64,000 nt of DNA from Taudactylus pleione. Its lineage: Eukaryota > Chordata > Amphibia > Anura > Myobatrachidae. Position 1 is the first letter of the stretch; each line of letters opens with the position of its first letter. A model generated the notes under the pieces. It did no database searches and was not told the origin of the DNA. It saw only the letters and a list, made by a program, of their open reading frames with translations. The stretch lies in contig JAUIMM010001245.1 of NCBI GenBank assembly GCA_031769625.1, positions 1 to 64,000 of the forward strand. The letters run 5' to 3'. Position numbers and translations under genes: made by a program. Positions 1-13,584 of the stretch are shown piece by piece.

Positions 1-3000
1 GTGAGGAGACAGTTGTCAGCGCTGGCAGTGAGGTGAGGAGACAGTTGTCAGCACTGGCAGTGAGGGGAGGAGACAGTAGTCAGTGCTTGGCAGTGAGGGG
101 AGGAGACAGTTGTCAGCGCTGGCAGTGAGGAGAGGAGGAGACAGTTGTCAGCGCTGGCAGCGAGAGGAGGAGACAGTTGTCAGCGCTGGCAGTGAGGAGA
201 GGAGGAGACACTTGTCAGCGCTGGCAGCAAGGAGAGGAAACAGTAGTCAGCGCTGGCAGTGAGAGGAGGAGACAGTTGTCAGCGCTGGCAGTGAGGTGAG
301 GAGACAGATGTCAGCGCTGCGCAGCGAGAGGCAGACGGTTTGTCAGCGCTGGCAGTGAGGTGAGGAGACAGTTGTCAGCGCTGGCAGCGAGAGGAGGAGA
401 CTGTTGTCAGCGCTGGCAGTGAGGAGAGGAGGAGACAGTTGTCTGCGCTGGCAGTGAGGGGAGGAGACAGTTGTCAGCGCTGGCAGCGAGAGGAGGAGAC
501 AGTTGTCAGCGCTGGCAGCGAGAGGAGGAGACAGTTGTCAGCGCTGGCAGTGAGTAGAGGAGGAGACAGTTGTCAGCGCTGGCAGCGAGGAGAGGAAACA
601 GTAGTCAGCGCTGCAGTGAGGAGAGGAGGAGACAGTTGTCAGCGCTGGCAGCGAGGGAGAGGAGACAGTTATCAGCGCTGGCAGCGAGAGGAGGAGACAG
701 TTGTCAGCGCTGGCAGTGAGGAGAGGAAACAGTTGTCAGCGCTGGCAGTGAGGAGAGGAAACAGTTGTCAGCGCTGGCAGTGAGGAGAGGAGGAGACAGT
801 TGTCAGCGCTGGCAGCAAGGAGTGGAAACAGTAGTCAGCGCTGCAGTGAGGAGAGGAGGAGACAGTTGTCAGCGCTGGCAGCGAGGAGAGAGACAGTTAT
901 CAGCGCTGGCAGCGAGAGGAGGAGACAGTTGTCAGCGCTGGCAGTGAGGAGAGGAAACAGTTGTCAGCGCTGGCAGTGAGGAGAGGAGGAGACAGTTGTC
1001 AGCGCTGGCAGTGAGGAGAGGAGGAGACAGTTATCAGCGCAGGCAGCGAGGAGAGGAGACAGTTGTCAGCGCTGGCAGCGAGAGGAGGAGACAGTTGTCA
1101 GCGCTGGCAGCGAGAGGAGGAGACAGTTGTCAGCGCTGGCAGTGAGGAGAGGAAACAGTAGTCAGCGCTGGCAGTGAGGAGAGGAGGAGACAGTTGTCAG
1201 CGCTGGCAGTGAGGAGAGCAAACAGTTGTCAGCGCTGGCAGTGAGGAGAGGAGACAGTTGTCAGCGCTGGCAGCAAGGAGAGGAGACAGTTGTCAGCGCT
1301 GGCAGTGAGGAGAGGAGGAGATAGTTGTCAGGGCTGGCAGTGAGGAGAGGAGACAGTTGTCCAGCGCTGGCAGTGAGGGGAGGGAGACAGTTGTCAGCGC
1401 TGGCAGCGAGAGGAGGAGACAGTTGTCAGCGCTGGCAGCGAGAGGAGGAGACAGTTGTCAGCGCTGGCAGTGAGGAGAGGAGGAGACAGTTGTCAGCGCT
1501 GGCAGCGAGGAGAGGAGACAGTTGTCAGCGCTGGCAGTGAGGAGAGGAGGAGACAGTTGTCAGCGCTGGCAGCGAGGAGAGGAAACAGTAGTCATCGCTG
1601 GCAGTGAGGGGAGGAGGAGACAGTTGTCAGCGCTGGCAGTGAGGAAGAGGAGGAGACAGTTGTCAGCGCTGGCAGCGAGGGAGAGGAGACAGTTGTCAGC
1701 GCTGGCAGCGAGAGGAGGAGACAGTTGTCAGCGCTGGCAGTGAGGAGAGGAAATAGTTGTCAGCGCTGGCCAGTGAGGATAGGAGGAGACAGTTGTCAGC
1801 GCTGGCAGCGAGGAGAGGAGACAGTTGTCAGCGCTGGCAGTGAGGAGAGGAAACAGTTGTCAGCACTGGCAGTGAGGAGAGGAGGAAACAGTTGTCAGCG
1901 CTGGCCAGTGAGGAAAGGAGGAGACAGTTGTCAGCGCTGGCAGCAAGGAGAGGAGACAGTTGTCAGCGCTGGCAGTGAGGAGAGGAAACAGTTGTCAGCG
2001 CTGGCAGTGAGGAGAGGAGGAGACAGTTGTCAGCGCTGGCAGCGAGGAGAGGAGACAGTTGTCAGCGCTGGCAGTGAGGAGAGGAAACAGTTGTCAGCGC
2101 TGGCAGTGAGGGAGAGGAGGAGACAGTCGTCAGCACTGGCAGTGAGGAGAGGAGGAGACAGTTGTCAGCGCTGGCAGCGAGGAGAGGAGATAGTTGTCAG
2201 CGCTGGCAGTGAGGAGAGGAAACAGTTGTCAGCGCTGGCAGTGGGGGAGAGGAGGAGAAAGTTGTCAGCGCTGGCAGCGAGAGGAGTAGACAGTTGTCAG
2301 CGCTGGGAGTGAGGAGAGGAAACAGTTGTCAGCGCTGGCAGTGAGGAGAGGAGGAGACAGTTGTCAGCGCTGGCAGTGAGGTGAGGAGACAGTTGTCAGC
2401 GCTGGCTGTGAGGAGGAGAGGAGGAGACAGTTGTCAGCGCTGGCAGTGAGGAGAGGAGGAGACAGTTGTCAGCGCTGGCAGTGAGGAGAGGAGGGGGACA
2501 GGTTGTCAGCGGCTGGCAGCAAGGAGAGGAGACAGTTGTCAGCGCTGGCAGCGAGAGGAGGAGACAGTTGTCAGCGCTGGCAGTGAGGAGAGGAGGAGAT
2601 AGTTGTCAGCGCTGGCAGTGAGGAGAGGAGACAGTTGTCAGCGCTGGCAGTGAGGGGAGGAGACAGTAGTCAGTGCTGGCAGCGAGAGGAGGAGACAGTT
2701 GTCAGCGCTCTGGCAGCGAGAGGAGGAGACAGTTGTCAGCGCTGGCAGCGAGGAGAGGAGACAGTTGTCAGCGCTGGCAGTGAGTAGAGGAGGAGACAGT
2801 TGTCAGCGCTGGCAGCGAGGAGAGGAAACAGTAGTCAGCGCTGGCAGTGAGGAGAGGAGGAGACAGTTGTCAGCGCTGGCAGTGAGGGGAGGAGGAGACA
2901 GTTGTCAGCGCTGGCAGCGAGGAGAGGAGACAGTTGTCAGCGCTGGCAGTGAGGAGAGGAGGAGACAGTTTTCAGCGCTGGCAGCGAGGAGAGGAAACAG

Positions 3001-6000
3001 TAGTCAGCGCTGGCAGTGAGGAGAGGAGGAGACAGTTGTCAGCGCTGGCAGCGAGGAGAGGAGACAGTTGTCAGCGCTGGCAGTGAGGTGAGGAGACAGT
3101 TGTCAGCACTGGCAGTGAGGGGAGGAGACAGTAGTCAGTGCTGGCAGTGAGGGGGAGGGAGACAGTTGTCAGCGCTGGCAGTGAGGAGAGGAGGAGACAG
3201 TTGTCAGCGCTGGCAGCGAGAGGAGGAGACAGTTGTCAGCGCTGGCAGTGAGGACAGGAGGAGACACTTGTCAGCGCTGGCAGCAAGGAGAGGAAACAGT
3301 AGTCAGCGCTGGCAGTGGGAGGAGGAGACAGTTGTCAGCGCTGGCAGTGAGGTGAGGGAGACAGTTGTCAGCGCTGGCAGCGAGAGGAGACGGTTGTCAG
3401 CGCTGGCAGTGAGGTGAGGAGACAGTTGTCAGCGCTGGCAGCGAGAGGAGGAAACAGTAGTCAGCGCTGGCAGTGGGAGGAGGAGACAGTTGTCAGCGCT
3501 GGCAGTGAGGTGAGGAGACAGTTGTCAGCGCTGGCAGCGAGAGGAGACGGTTGTCAGCGCTGGCAGTGAGGTGAGGAGACAGTTGTCAGCGCTGGCAGCG
3601 AGAGGAGGAGACAGTTGTCAGCGCTGGCAGTGAGGAGAGGAGGAGACAGTTGTCAGCGCTGGCAGTGAGGGGAGGAGACAGTTGTCATCGCTGGCAGCGA
3701 GAGGAGGGGACAGTTGTCAGCGCTGGCAGCGAGAGGAGGAGACAGTTGTCAGCGCTGGCAGTGAGTAGAGGAGGAGACAGTTGTCAGCGCTGGCAGCGAG
3801 GAGAGGAAACAGTAGTCAGCGCTGGCAGTGAGGAGAGGAGGAGACAGTTGTCAGCGCTGGCAGCGAGGAGAGGAGAAAGTTATCAGCGCTGGCAGCGAGA
3901 GGAGGAGACAGTTGTCAGCGCTGGCAGTGAGGAGAGGAAACAGTTGTCAGCGCTGGCAGTGAAGAGAGGAGGAGACAGTTGTCAGCGCTGGCAGCAAGGA
4001 GAGGAAACAGTAGTCAGCGCTGGCAGTGAGGAGAGGAGGAGACAGTTGTCAGCGCTGGCAGCGAGGAGAGAGACAGTTATCAGTGCTGGCAGCGAGAGGA
4101 GGAGACAGTTGTCAGCGCTGGCAGTGAGGAGAGGAAACAGTTGTCAGCGCTGGCAGTGAGGAGAGGAATAGACAGTTGTCAGCGCTGGCAGCGAGGAGAG
4201 GAGATAGTTGTCAGCGCTGGCAGTGAGGAGAGGAAACAGTTGTCAGCGCTGGCAGTGGGGAGAGGAGGAGAAAGTTGTCAGCGCTGGCAGCGAGAGGAGT
4301 AGACAGTTGTCAGCGCTGGGAGTGAGGAGAGGAAACAGTTGTCAGCGCTGGCAGTGAGGAGAGGAGGAGACAGTTGTCAGCGCTGGCAGTGAGGTGAGGA
4401 GACAGTTGTCAGCGCTGGCTGTGAGGAGAGGAGGAGTCAGTTGTCAGCGCTGGCAGTGAGGAGAGGAGGAGACAGTTGTCAGCGCTGGCAGTGAGGAGAG
4501 GAGGGGACAGTTGTCAGTGCTGGCAGCAAGGAGAGGAGACAGTTGTCAGCGCTGGCAGCGAGAGGAGGAGACAGTTGTCAGCGCTGGCAGTGAGGAGAGG
4601 AGGAGATAGTTGTCAGCGCTGGCTGTGAGGAGAGGAGACAGTTGTCAGCGCTGGCAGTGAGGGGAGGAGACAGTAGTCAGTGCTGGCAGCGAGAGGAGGA
4701 GACAGTTGTCAGCGCTGGCAGCGAGAGGAGGAGACAGTTGTCAGCGCTGGCAGCAAGGAGAGGAGACAGTTGTCAGCGCTGGCAGTGAGTAGAGGAGGAG
4801 ACAGTTGTCAGCGCTGGCAGCGAGGAGAGGAGGAGACAGTTGTCAGCGCTGGCAGCGAGGAGAGGAAACAGTAGTCAGCGCTGGCAGTGAGGAGAGGAGG
4901 AGACAGTTGTCAGCGCTGGCAGTGAGGAGAGGAGGAGACAGTTGTCAGCGCTGGCAGCGAGGAGAGGAGACAGTTGTCAGCGCTGGCAGTGAGGAGAGGA
5001 GGAGACAGTTGTCAGCGCTGGCAGCGAGGAGAGGAAACAGTAGTCAGCGCTGGCAGTGAGGAGAGAAGGAGACAGTTGTCAGCGCTAGCAGTGAGGAGAG
5101 GAGGAGACAGTTGTCAGCGCTGGGAGTGAGGAGAGGAAACAGTTGTCAGCGCTGGCAGTGAGGAGAGGAGGAGACAGTTGTCAGCGCTGGCAGTGAGGTG
5201 AGGAGACAGTTGTCAGCGCTGGCTGTGAGGAGAGGAGGAGACAGTTGTCAGCGCTGGCAGTGAGGAGAGGAGGAGACAGTTGTCAGCGCTGGCAGTGAGG
5301 AGAGGAGGGGACAGTTGTCAGCGCTGGCAGCGAGGAGAGGAAACAGTAGTCAGCGCTGGCAGTGAGGAGAGGAGGAGACAGTTGTCAGCGGTGGCAGTGA
5401 GGAGAGGAGGAGACAGTTGTCAGCGCTGGCAGTGAGGAGAGGAGACAGTTGTCAGCGCTGGCAGTGAGGAGAGGAGGAGACAGTTGTCAGCGCTGGCAGC
5501 GAGGAGAGGAAACAGTAGTCAGCGCTGGCAGTGAGGAGAGGAGGAGACAGTTGTCAGCGCTGGCAGCGAGGAGAGGAGACAGTTGTCAGCGCTGGGAGTG
5601 AGGTGAGGAGACAGTTGTCAGCGCTGGCAGTGAGGTGAGGAGACAGTTGTCAGCACTGGCAGTGAGGGGAGAAGACAGTAGTCAGTGCTGGCAGTGAGGG
5701 GAGGAGACAGTTGTCAGCACTGGCAGTGAGGAGAGGAGGAGACAGTTGTCAGCGCTGGCAGCGAGAGGAGGAGACAGTTGTCAGCGCTGGCAGTGAGGAG
5801 AGGAGGAGACACTTGTCAGCGCTGGCAGCAAGGAGAGGAAACAGTAGTCAGCGCTGGCAGTGAGAGGAGGAGACAGTTATCAGCGCTGGCAGTGAGGTGA
5901 GGAGACAGTTGTCAGCGCTGGCAGCGAGAGGAGACGGTTGTCAGCGCTGGCAGTGAGGTGAGGAGACAGTTGTCAGCGCTGGCAGCGAGAGGAGGAGACA

Positions 6001-6509
6001 GTTGTCAGCGCTGGCAGTGAGGAGAGGAGGAGACAGTTGTCAGCGCTGGCAGTGAGGGGAGGAGACAGTTGTCAGCGCTGGCAGCGAGAGGAGGAGACAG
6101 TTGTCAGCGCTGGCAGTGAGTAGAGGAGGAGACAGTTGTCAACGCTGGCAGCGAGGAGAGGAAACAGTAGTCAGCGCTGGCAGTGAGGAGAGGAGGAGAC
6201 AGTTGTCAGCGCTGGCAGCGAGGAGAGGAGACAGTTATCAGCGCTGGCAGCGAGAGGAGGAGACAGTTGTCAGCACTGGCAGTGAGGAGAGGAAACAGTT
6301 GTCAGCGCTGGCAGTGAGGAGAGGAAACAGTTGTCAGCGCTGGCAGTGAGGAGAGGAGGAGACAGTTGTCAGCGCTGGCAGCAAGGAGAGGAAACAGTAG
6401 TCAGCGCTGGCAGCGAGGAGAGAGACAGTTGTCAGCGCTGGCAGCGAGGAGAGGAAACAGTAGTCAGCGCTGGCAGTGAGGAGAGGAGGAGACAGTTGTA
6501 AGCGCTGGC

Positions 6510-9500
6510 AGCGAGGAGAGGAGACAGTTGTCAGCGCTGGCAGTGAGGTGAGGAGACAGTTGTCAGCGCTGGCAGTGAGGTGAGGAGACAGTTGTCAGCA
6601 CTGGCAGTGAGGGGAGGAGACAGTAGTCAGTGCTGGCAGTGAGGGGAGGAGACAGTTGTCAGCGCTGGCAGTGAGGAGAGGAGGAGACAGTTGTCAGCGC
6701 TGGCAGCGAGAGGAGGAGACAGTTGTCAGCGCTGGCAGTGAGGAGAGGAGGAGACACTTGTCAGCGCTGGCAGCAAGGAGAGGAAACAGTAGTCAGCGCT
6801 GGCAGTGAGAGGAGGAGACAGTTGTCAGCGCTGGCAGTGAGGTGAGGAGACAGTTGTCAGCGCTGGCAGCGAGAGGAGACGGTTGTCAGCGCTGGCAGTG
6901 AGGTGAGGAGACAGTTGTCAGCGCTGGCAGCGAGAGGAGGAGACTGTTGTCAGCGCTGGCAGTGAGGAGAGGAGGAGACAGTTGTCAGCGCTGGCAGTGA
7001 GGGGAGGAGACAGTTGTCAGCGCTGGCAGCGAGAGGAGGAGACAGTTGTCAGCGCTGGCAGCGAGAGGAGGAGACAGTTGTCAGCGCTGGCAGTGAGTAG
7101 AGGAGGAGACAGTTGTCAGCGCTGGCAGCGAGGAGAGGAAACAGTAGTCAGCGCTGGCAGTGAGGAGAGGAGGAGACAGTTGTCAGCGCTGGCAGCGAGG
7201 AGAGGAGACAGTTATCAGCGCTGGCAGCGAGAGGAGGAGACAGTTGTCAGCGCTGGCAGTGAGGAGAGGAAACAGTTGTCAGCGCTGGCAGTGAGGAGAG
7301 GAAACAGTTGTCAGCGCTGGCAGTGAGGAGAGGAGGAGACAGTTGTCAGCGCTGGCAGCAAGGAGTGGAAACAGTAGTCAGCGCTGGCAGTGAGGAGAGG
7401 AGGAGACAGTTGTCAGCGCTGGCAGCGAGGAGAGAGACAGTTATCAGCGCTGGCAGCGAGAGGAGGAGACAGTTGTCAGCGCTGGCAGTGAGGAGAGGAA
7501 ACAGTTGTCAGCGCTGGCAGTGAGGAGAGGAGGAGACAGTTGTCAGCGCTGGCAGTGAGGAGAGGAGGAGACAGTTATCAGCGCAGGCAGCGAGGAGAGG
7601 AGACAGTTGTCAGCGCTGGCAGCGAGAGGAGGAGACAGTTGTCAGCGCTGGCAGCGAGAGGAGGAGACAGTTGTCAGCGCTGGCAGTGAGGAGAGGAAAC
7701 AGTAGTCAGCGCTGGCAGTGAGGAGAGGAGGAGACAGTTGTCAGCGCTGGCAGTGAGGAGAGCAAACAGTTGTCAGCGCTGGCAGTGAGGAGAGGAGGAG
7801 ACAGTTGTCAGCACTGGCAGTGAGGTGAGGAGACAGTTGTCAGCGCTGGCAGTGAGGAGAGGAGGAGACAGTTGTCAGCGCTGGCAGCAAGGAGAGGAGA
7901 CAGTTGTCAGCGCTGGCAGTAAGAGAGGAGACAGTTGTCAGCGCTGGCAGTGTGGAGAGGAGGAGATAGTTGTCAGCGCTGGCAGTGAGGAGAGGAGACA
8001 GTTGTCAGCGCTGGCAGTGAGGGGAGGAGACAGTTGTCAGCGCTGGCAGCGAGAGGAGGAGACAGTTGTCAGCGCTGGCAGCGAGAGGAGGAGACAGTTG
8101 TCAGCGCTGGCAGTGAGGAGAGGAGGAGACAGTTGTCAGCGCTGGCAGCGAGGAGAGGAGACAGTTGTCAGCGCTGGCAGTGAGGAGAGGAGGAGACAGT
8201 TGTCAGCGCTGGCAGCGAGGAGAGGAAACAGTAGTCAGCGCTGGCAGTGAGTAGAGGAGGAGACAGTTGTCAGCGCTGGCAGTGAGGAGAGGAGGAGACA
8301 GTTGTCAGCGCTGGCAGCGAGGAGAGGAGACAGTTGTCAGCGCTGGCAGCGAGAGGAGGAGACAGTTGTCAGCGCTGGCAGTGAGGAGAGGAAACAGTTG
8401 TCAGCGCTGGCAGTGAGGAGAGGAGGAGACAGTTGTCAGCGCTGGCAGTGAGGAGAGGAGGAGATAGTTGTCAGCGCTGGCAGCGAGGAGAGGAGACAGT
8501 TGTCAGCGCTGGCAGCGAGGAGAGGAGACAGTTGTCAGCGCTGGCAGTGAGGTGAGGAGACAGTTGTCAGCGCTGGCAGTGAGGTGAGGAGACAGTTGTC
8601 AGCACTGGCAGTGAGGGGAGGAGACAGTAGTCAGTGCTGGCAGTGAGGGGAGGAGACAGTTGTCAGCGCTGGCAGTGAGGAGAGGAGGAGACAGTTGTCA
8701 GCGCTGGCAGCGAGAGGAGGAGACAGTTGTCAGCGCTGGCAGTGAGGAGAGGAGGAGACACTTGTCAGCGCTGGCAGCAAGGAGAGGAAACAGTAGTCAG
8801 CGCTGGCAGTGAGAGGAGGAGACAGTTGTCAGCGCTGGCAGTGAGGTGAGGAGACAGTTGTCAGCGCTGGCAGCGAGAGGAGACGGTTGTCAGCGCTGGC
8901 AGTGAGGTGAGGAGACAGTTGTCAGCGCTGGCAGCGAGAGGAGGAGACTGTTGTCAGCGCTGGCAGTGAGGAGAGGAGGAGACAGTTGTCAGCGCTGGCA
9001 GTGAGGGGAGGAGACAGTTGTCAGCGCTGGCAGCGAGAGGAGGAGACAGTTGTCAGCGCTGGCAGCGAGAGGAGGAGACAGTTGTCAGCGCTGGCAGTGA
9101 GTAGAGGAGGAGACAGTTGTCAGCGCTGGCAGCGAGGAGAGGAAACAGTAGTCAGCGCTGGCAGTGAGGAGAGGAGGAGACAGTTGTCAGCGCTGGCAGC
9201 GAGGAGAGGAGACAGTTATCAGCGCTGGCAGCGAGAGGAGGAGACAGTTGTCAGCGCTGGCAGTGAGGAGAGGAAACAGTTGTCAGCGCTGGCAGTGAGG
9301 AGAGGAAACAGTTGTCAGCGCTGGCAGTGAGGAGAGGAGGAGACAGTTGTCAGCGCTGGCAGCAAGGAGTGGAAACAGTAGTCAGCGCTGGCAGTGAGGA
9401 GAGGAGGAGACAGTTGTCAGCGCTGGCAGCGAGGAGAGAGACAGTTATCAGCGCTGGCAGCGAGAGGAGGAGACAGTTGTCAGCGCTGGCAGTGAGGAGA

Positions 9501-10517
9501 GGAAACAGTTGTCAGCGCTGGCAGTGAGGAGAGGAGGAGACAGTTGTCAGCGCTGGCAGTGAGGAGAGGAGGAGACAGTTATCAGCGCAGGCAGCGAGGA
9601 GAGGAGACAGTTGTCAGCGCTGGCAGCGAGAGGAGGAGACAGTTGTCAGCGCTGGCAGCGAGAGGAGGAGACAGTTGTCAGCGCTGGCAGTGAGGAGAGG
9701 AAACAGTAGTCAGCGCTGGCAGTGAGGAGAGGAGGAGACAGTTGTCAGCGCTGGCAGTGAGGAGAGCAAACAGTTGTCAGCGCTGGCAGTGAGGAGAGGA
9801 GGAGACAGTTGTCAGCACTGGCAGTGAGGTGAGGAGACAGTTGTCAGCGCTGGCAGTGAGGAGAGGAGGAGACAGTTGTCAGCGCTGGCAGCAAGGAGAG
9901 GAGACAGTTGTCAGCGCTGGCAGTAAGAGAGGAGACAGTTGTCAGCGCTGGCAGTGTGGAGAGGAGGAGATAGTTGTCAGCGCTGGCAGTGAGGAGAGGA
10001 GACAGTTGTCAGCGCTGGCAGTGAGGGGAGGAGACAGTTGTCAGCGCTGGCAGCGAGAGGAGGAGACAGTTGTCAGCGCTGGCAGCGAGAGGAGGAGACA
10101 GTTGTCAGCGCTGGCAGTGAGGAGAGGAGGAGACAGTTGTCAGCGCTGGCAGCGAGGAGAGGAGACAGTTGTCAGCGCTGGCAGTGAGGAGAGGAGGAGA
10201 CAGTTGTCAGCGCTGGCAGCGAGGAGAGGAAACAGTAGTCAGCGCTGGCAGTGAGTAGAGGAGGAGACAGTTGTCAGCGCTGGCAGTGAGGAGAGGAGGA
10301 GACAGTTGTCAGCGCTGGCAGCGAGGAGAGGAGACAGTTGTCAGCGCTGGCAGCGAGAGGAGGAGACAGTTGTCAGCGCTGGCAGTGAGGAGAGGAAACA
10401 GTTGTCAGCGCTGGCAGTGAGGAGAGGAGGAGACAGTTGTCAGCGCTGGCAGTGAGGAGAGGAGGAGATAGTTGTCAGCGCTGGCAGCGAGGAGAGGAGA
10501 CAGTTGTCAGCGCTGGC
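6510..10517. repeat. 2,004-bp tandem duplication of satellite block
   Basis: The sequence from about 6510 to 8513 recurs at about 8514-10517 with a constant offset of 2,004 bp. The order of unit variants is the same, including rare ones such as TTATCAGCGCAGGC, GAGAGCAAAC and CAGTAAGAGAGGAG. Identity appears complete or nearly so by eye. A more diverged third copy starts near 19.7 kb (offset about 13,197 from the first) and departs near 21.08 kb. Boundaries are accurate to about one unit. Confidence 0.85.
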
Positions 10518-13500
10518 AGTGAGGAGAGGAAACAGTTGTCAGCGCTGGCAGTGAGGAGAGGATGAAACAGTTGTCAGCGCTGGCAGTGAGGAAAGGAGGA
10601 GACAGTTGTCAGCGCTGGCAGCAAGGAGAGGAGACAGTTGTCAGCGCTGGCAGTGAGGAGAGGAGGAGACAGTTGTCAGCGCTGGCAGCGAGGAGAGGAG
10701 ACAGTTGTCAGCGCTGGCAGTGAGGAGAGGAAACAGTTGTCAGCGCTGGCAGTGAGGAGAGGAAACAGTTGTCAGCGCTGGCAGTGGGGAGAGGAGGAAA
10801 AAGTTGTCAGCGCTGGCAGCGAGAGGAGTAGACAGTTGTCAGCGCTGGGTGTGAGGAGAGGAAACAGTTGTCAGCGCTGGCAGTGAGGAGAGGAGGAGAC
10901 AGTTGTCAGCGCTGGCAGTGAGGTGAGGAGGAGACAGTTGTCAGCGCTGGCAGTGAGGAGAGGAGGGGACAGTTGTCAGCGCTGGCAGCAAGGAGAGGAG
11001 ACAGTTGTCAGCGCTGGCAGCGAGAGGAGGAGACAGTTGTCAGCGCTGGCAGTGAGGAGAGGAGGAGGCAGTTGTCAGCGCTGGCAGTGAGGAGAGGAGA
11101 CAGTTGTCAGCGCTGGCAGTGAGGGGAGGAGACAGTAGTCAGTGCTGGCAGCGAGAGGAGGAGACAGTTGTCAGCGCTGGCAGCGAGAGGAGGAGACAGT
11201 TGTCAGCGCTGGCAGCGAGGAGAGGAGACAGTTGTCAGCGCTGGCAGTGAGTAGAGGAGGAGACAGTTGTCAGCGCTGGCAGCGAGGAGAGGAAACAGTA
11301 GTCAGCGCTGGCAGTGAGGAGATGAGAAGACAGTTGTCAGCGCTGGCAGTGAGGAGAGGAGACAGTTGTCAGCGCTGGCAGTGAGGAGAGGAAACAGTTG
11401 TCAGCGCTGGCAGTGAGGAGAGGAGGAGACAGTTGTCAGCGCTGGCAGCGAGGAGAAGAGACAGTTGTCAGCGCTGGCAGTGAGGAGAGGAAACAGTTGT
11501 CAGCGCTGGCAGTGAGGAGAGGAGACAGTTGTCAGCGCTGGCAGCAAGGAGAGGAGACAGTTGTCAGCGCTGGCAGTGAGGAGAGGAGGAGATAGTTGTC
11601 AAGGCTGGCAGTGAGGAGAGGAGACAGTTGTCAGCGCTGGCAGTGAGGGGAGGAGACAGTTGTCAGCGCTGGCAGCGAGAGGAGGAAACAGTTGTCAGCG
11701 CTGGCAGCGAGAGGAGGAGACAGTTGTCAGCGCTGGCAGTGAGGAGAGGAAACAGTTGTCAGCGCTGGCAGCAAGGAGAGGAGACAGTTGTCAGCGCTGG
11801 CAGCAAGGAGAGGAGACAGTTGTCAGCGCTGGCAGTGAGGAGAGGAGGAGATAGTTGTCAGGGCTGGCAGTGAGGAGAGGAGACAGTTGTCAGCGCTGGC
11901 AGTGAGGGGAGGAGACAGTTGTCAGCGCTGGCAGCGAGAGGAGGAGACAGTTGTCAGCGCTGGCAGCGAGAGGAGGAGACAGTTGTCAGCGCTGGCAGTG
12001 AGGAGAGGAGGAGACAGTTGTCAGCGCTGGCAGCGAGGAGAGGAGACAGTTGTCAGCGCTGGCAGTGAGGAGAGGAGGAGACAGTTGTCAGCGCTGGCAG
12101 CGAGGAGAGGAAACAGTAGTCATCGCTGGCAGTGAGGGGAGGAGGAGACAGTTGTCAGCGCTGGCAGTGAGGAGAGGAGGAGACAGTTGTCAGCGCTGGC
12201 AGCGAGGAGAGGAGACAGTTGTCAGCGCTGGCAGCGAGAGGAGGAGACAGTTGTCAGCGCTGGCAGTGAGGAGAGGAAACAGTTGTCAGCGCTGGCAGTG
12301 AGGAGAGGAGGAGACAGTTGTCAGCGCTGGCAGCGAGGAGAGGAGACAGTTGTCAGCGCTGGCAGTGAGGAGAGGAAACAGTTGTCAGCACTGGCAGTGA
12401 GGAGAGGAGGAAACAGTTGTCAGCGCTGGCAGTGAGGAAAGGAGGAGACAGTTGTCAGCGCTGGCAGCAAGGAGAGGAGACAGTTGTCAGCGCTGGCAGT
12501 GAGGAGAGGAAACAGTTGTCAGCGCTGGCAGTGAGGAGAGGAGGAGACAGTTGTCAGCGCTGGCAGCGAGGAGAGGAGACAGTTGTCAGCGCTGGCAGTG
12601 AGGAGAGGAAACAGTTGTCAGCGCTGGCAGTGAGGAGAGGAGGAGACAGTCGTCAGCACTGGCAGTGAGGAGAGGAGGAGACAGTTGTCAGCGCTGGCAG
12701 CGAGGAGAGGAGATAGTTGTCAGCGCTGGCAGTGAGGAGAGGAAACAGTTGTCAGCGCTGGCAGTGGGGAGAGGAGGAGAAAGTTGTCAGCGCTGGCAGC
12801 GAGAGGAGTAGACAGTTGTCGGCGCTGGGAGTGAGGAGAGGAAACAGTTGTCAGCGCTGGCAGTGAGGAGAGGAGGAGACAGTTGTCAGCGCTGGCAGTG
12901 AGGTGAGGAGACAGTTGTCAGCGCTGGCTGTGAGGAGAGGAGGAGACAGTTGTCAGCGCTGGCAGTGAGGAGAGGAGGAGACAGTTGTCAGCGCTGGCAG
13001 TGAGGAGAGGAGGGGACAGTTGTCAGCGCTGGCAGCAAGGAGAGGAGACAGTTGTCAGCGCTGGCAGCGAGAGGAGGAGACAGTTGTCAGCGCTGGCAGT
13101 GAGGAGAGGAGGAGATAGTTGTCAGCGCTGGCAGTGAGGAGAGGAGACAGTTGTCAGCGCTGGCAGTGAGGGGAGGAGACATTAGTCAGTGCTGGCAGCG
13201 AGAGGAGGAGACAGTTGTCAGCGCTGGCAGCGAGAGGAGGAGACAGTTGTCAGCGCTGGCAGCGAGGAGAGGAGACAGTAGTCAGCGCTGGCAGTGAGGA
13301 CAGGAGGAGACAGTTGTCAGCGCTGGCAGTGAGGAGAGGAGGAGACAGTTGTCAGCGCTGGCAGCGAGGAGAGGAGACAGTTGTCAGCGCTGGCAGTGAG
13401 GAGAGGAGGAGACAGTTTTCAGCGCTGGCAGCGAGGAGAGGAAACAGTAGTCAGCGCTGGCAGTGAGGAGAGGAGGAGACAGTTGTCAGCGCTGGCAGCG

Positions 13501-13584
13501 AGGAGAGGAGACAGTTGTCAGCGCTGGCAGTGAGGTGAGGAGACAGTTGTCAGCGCTGGCAGTGAGGAGAGGAGGAGACAGTTT

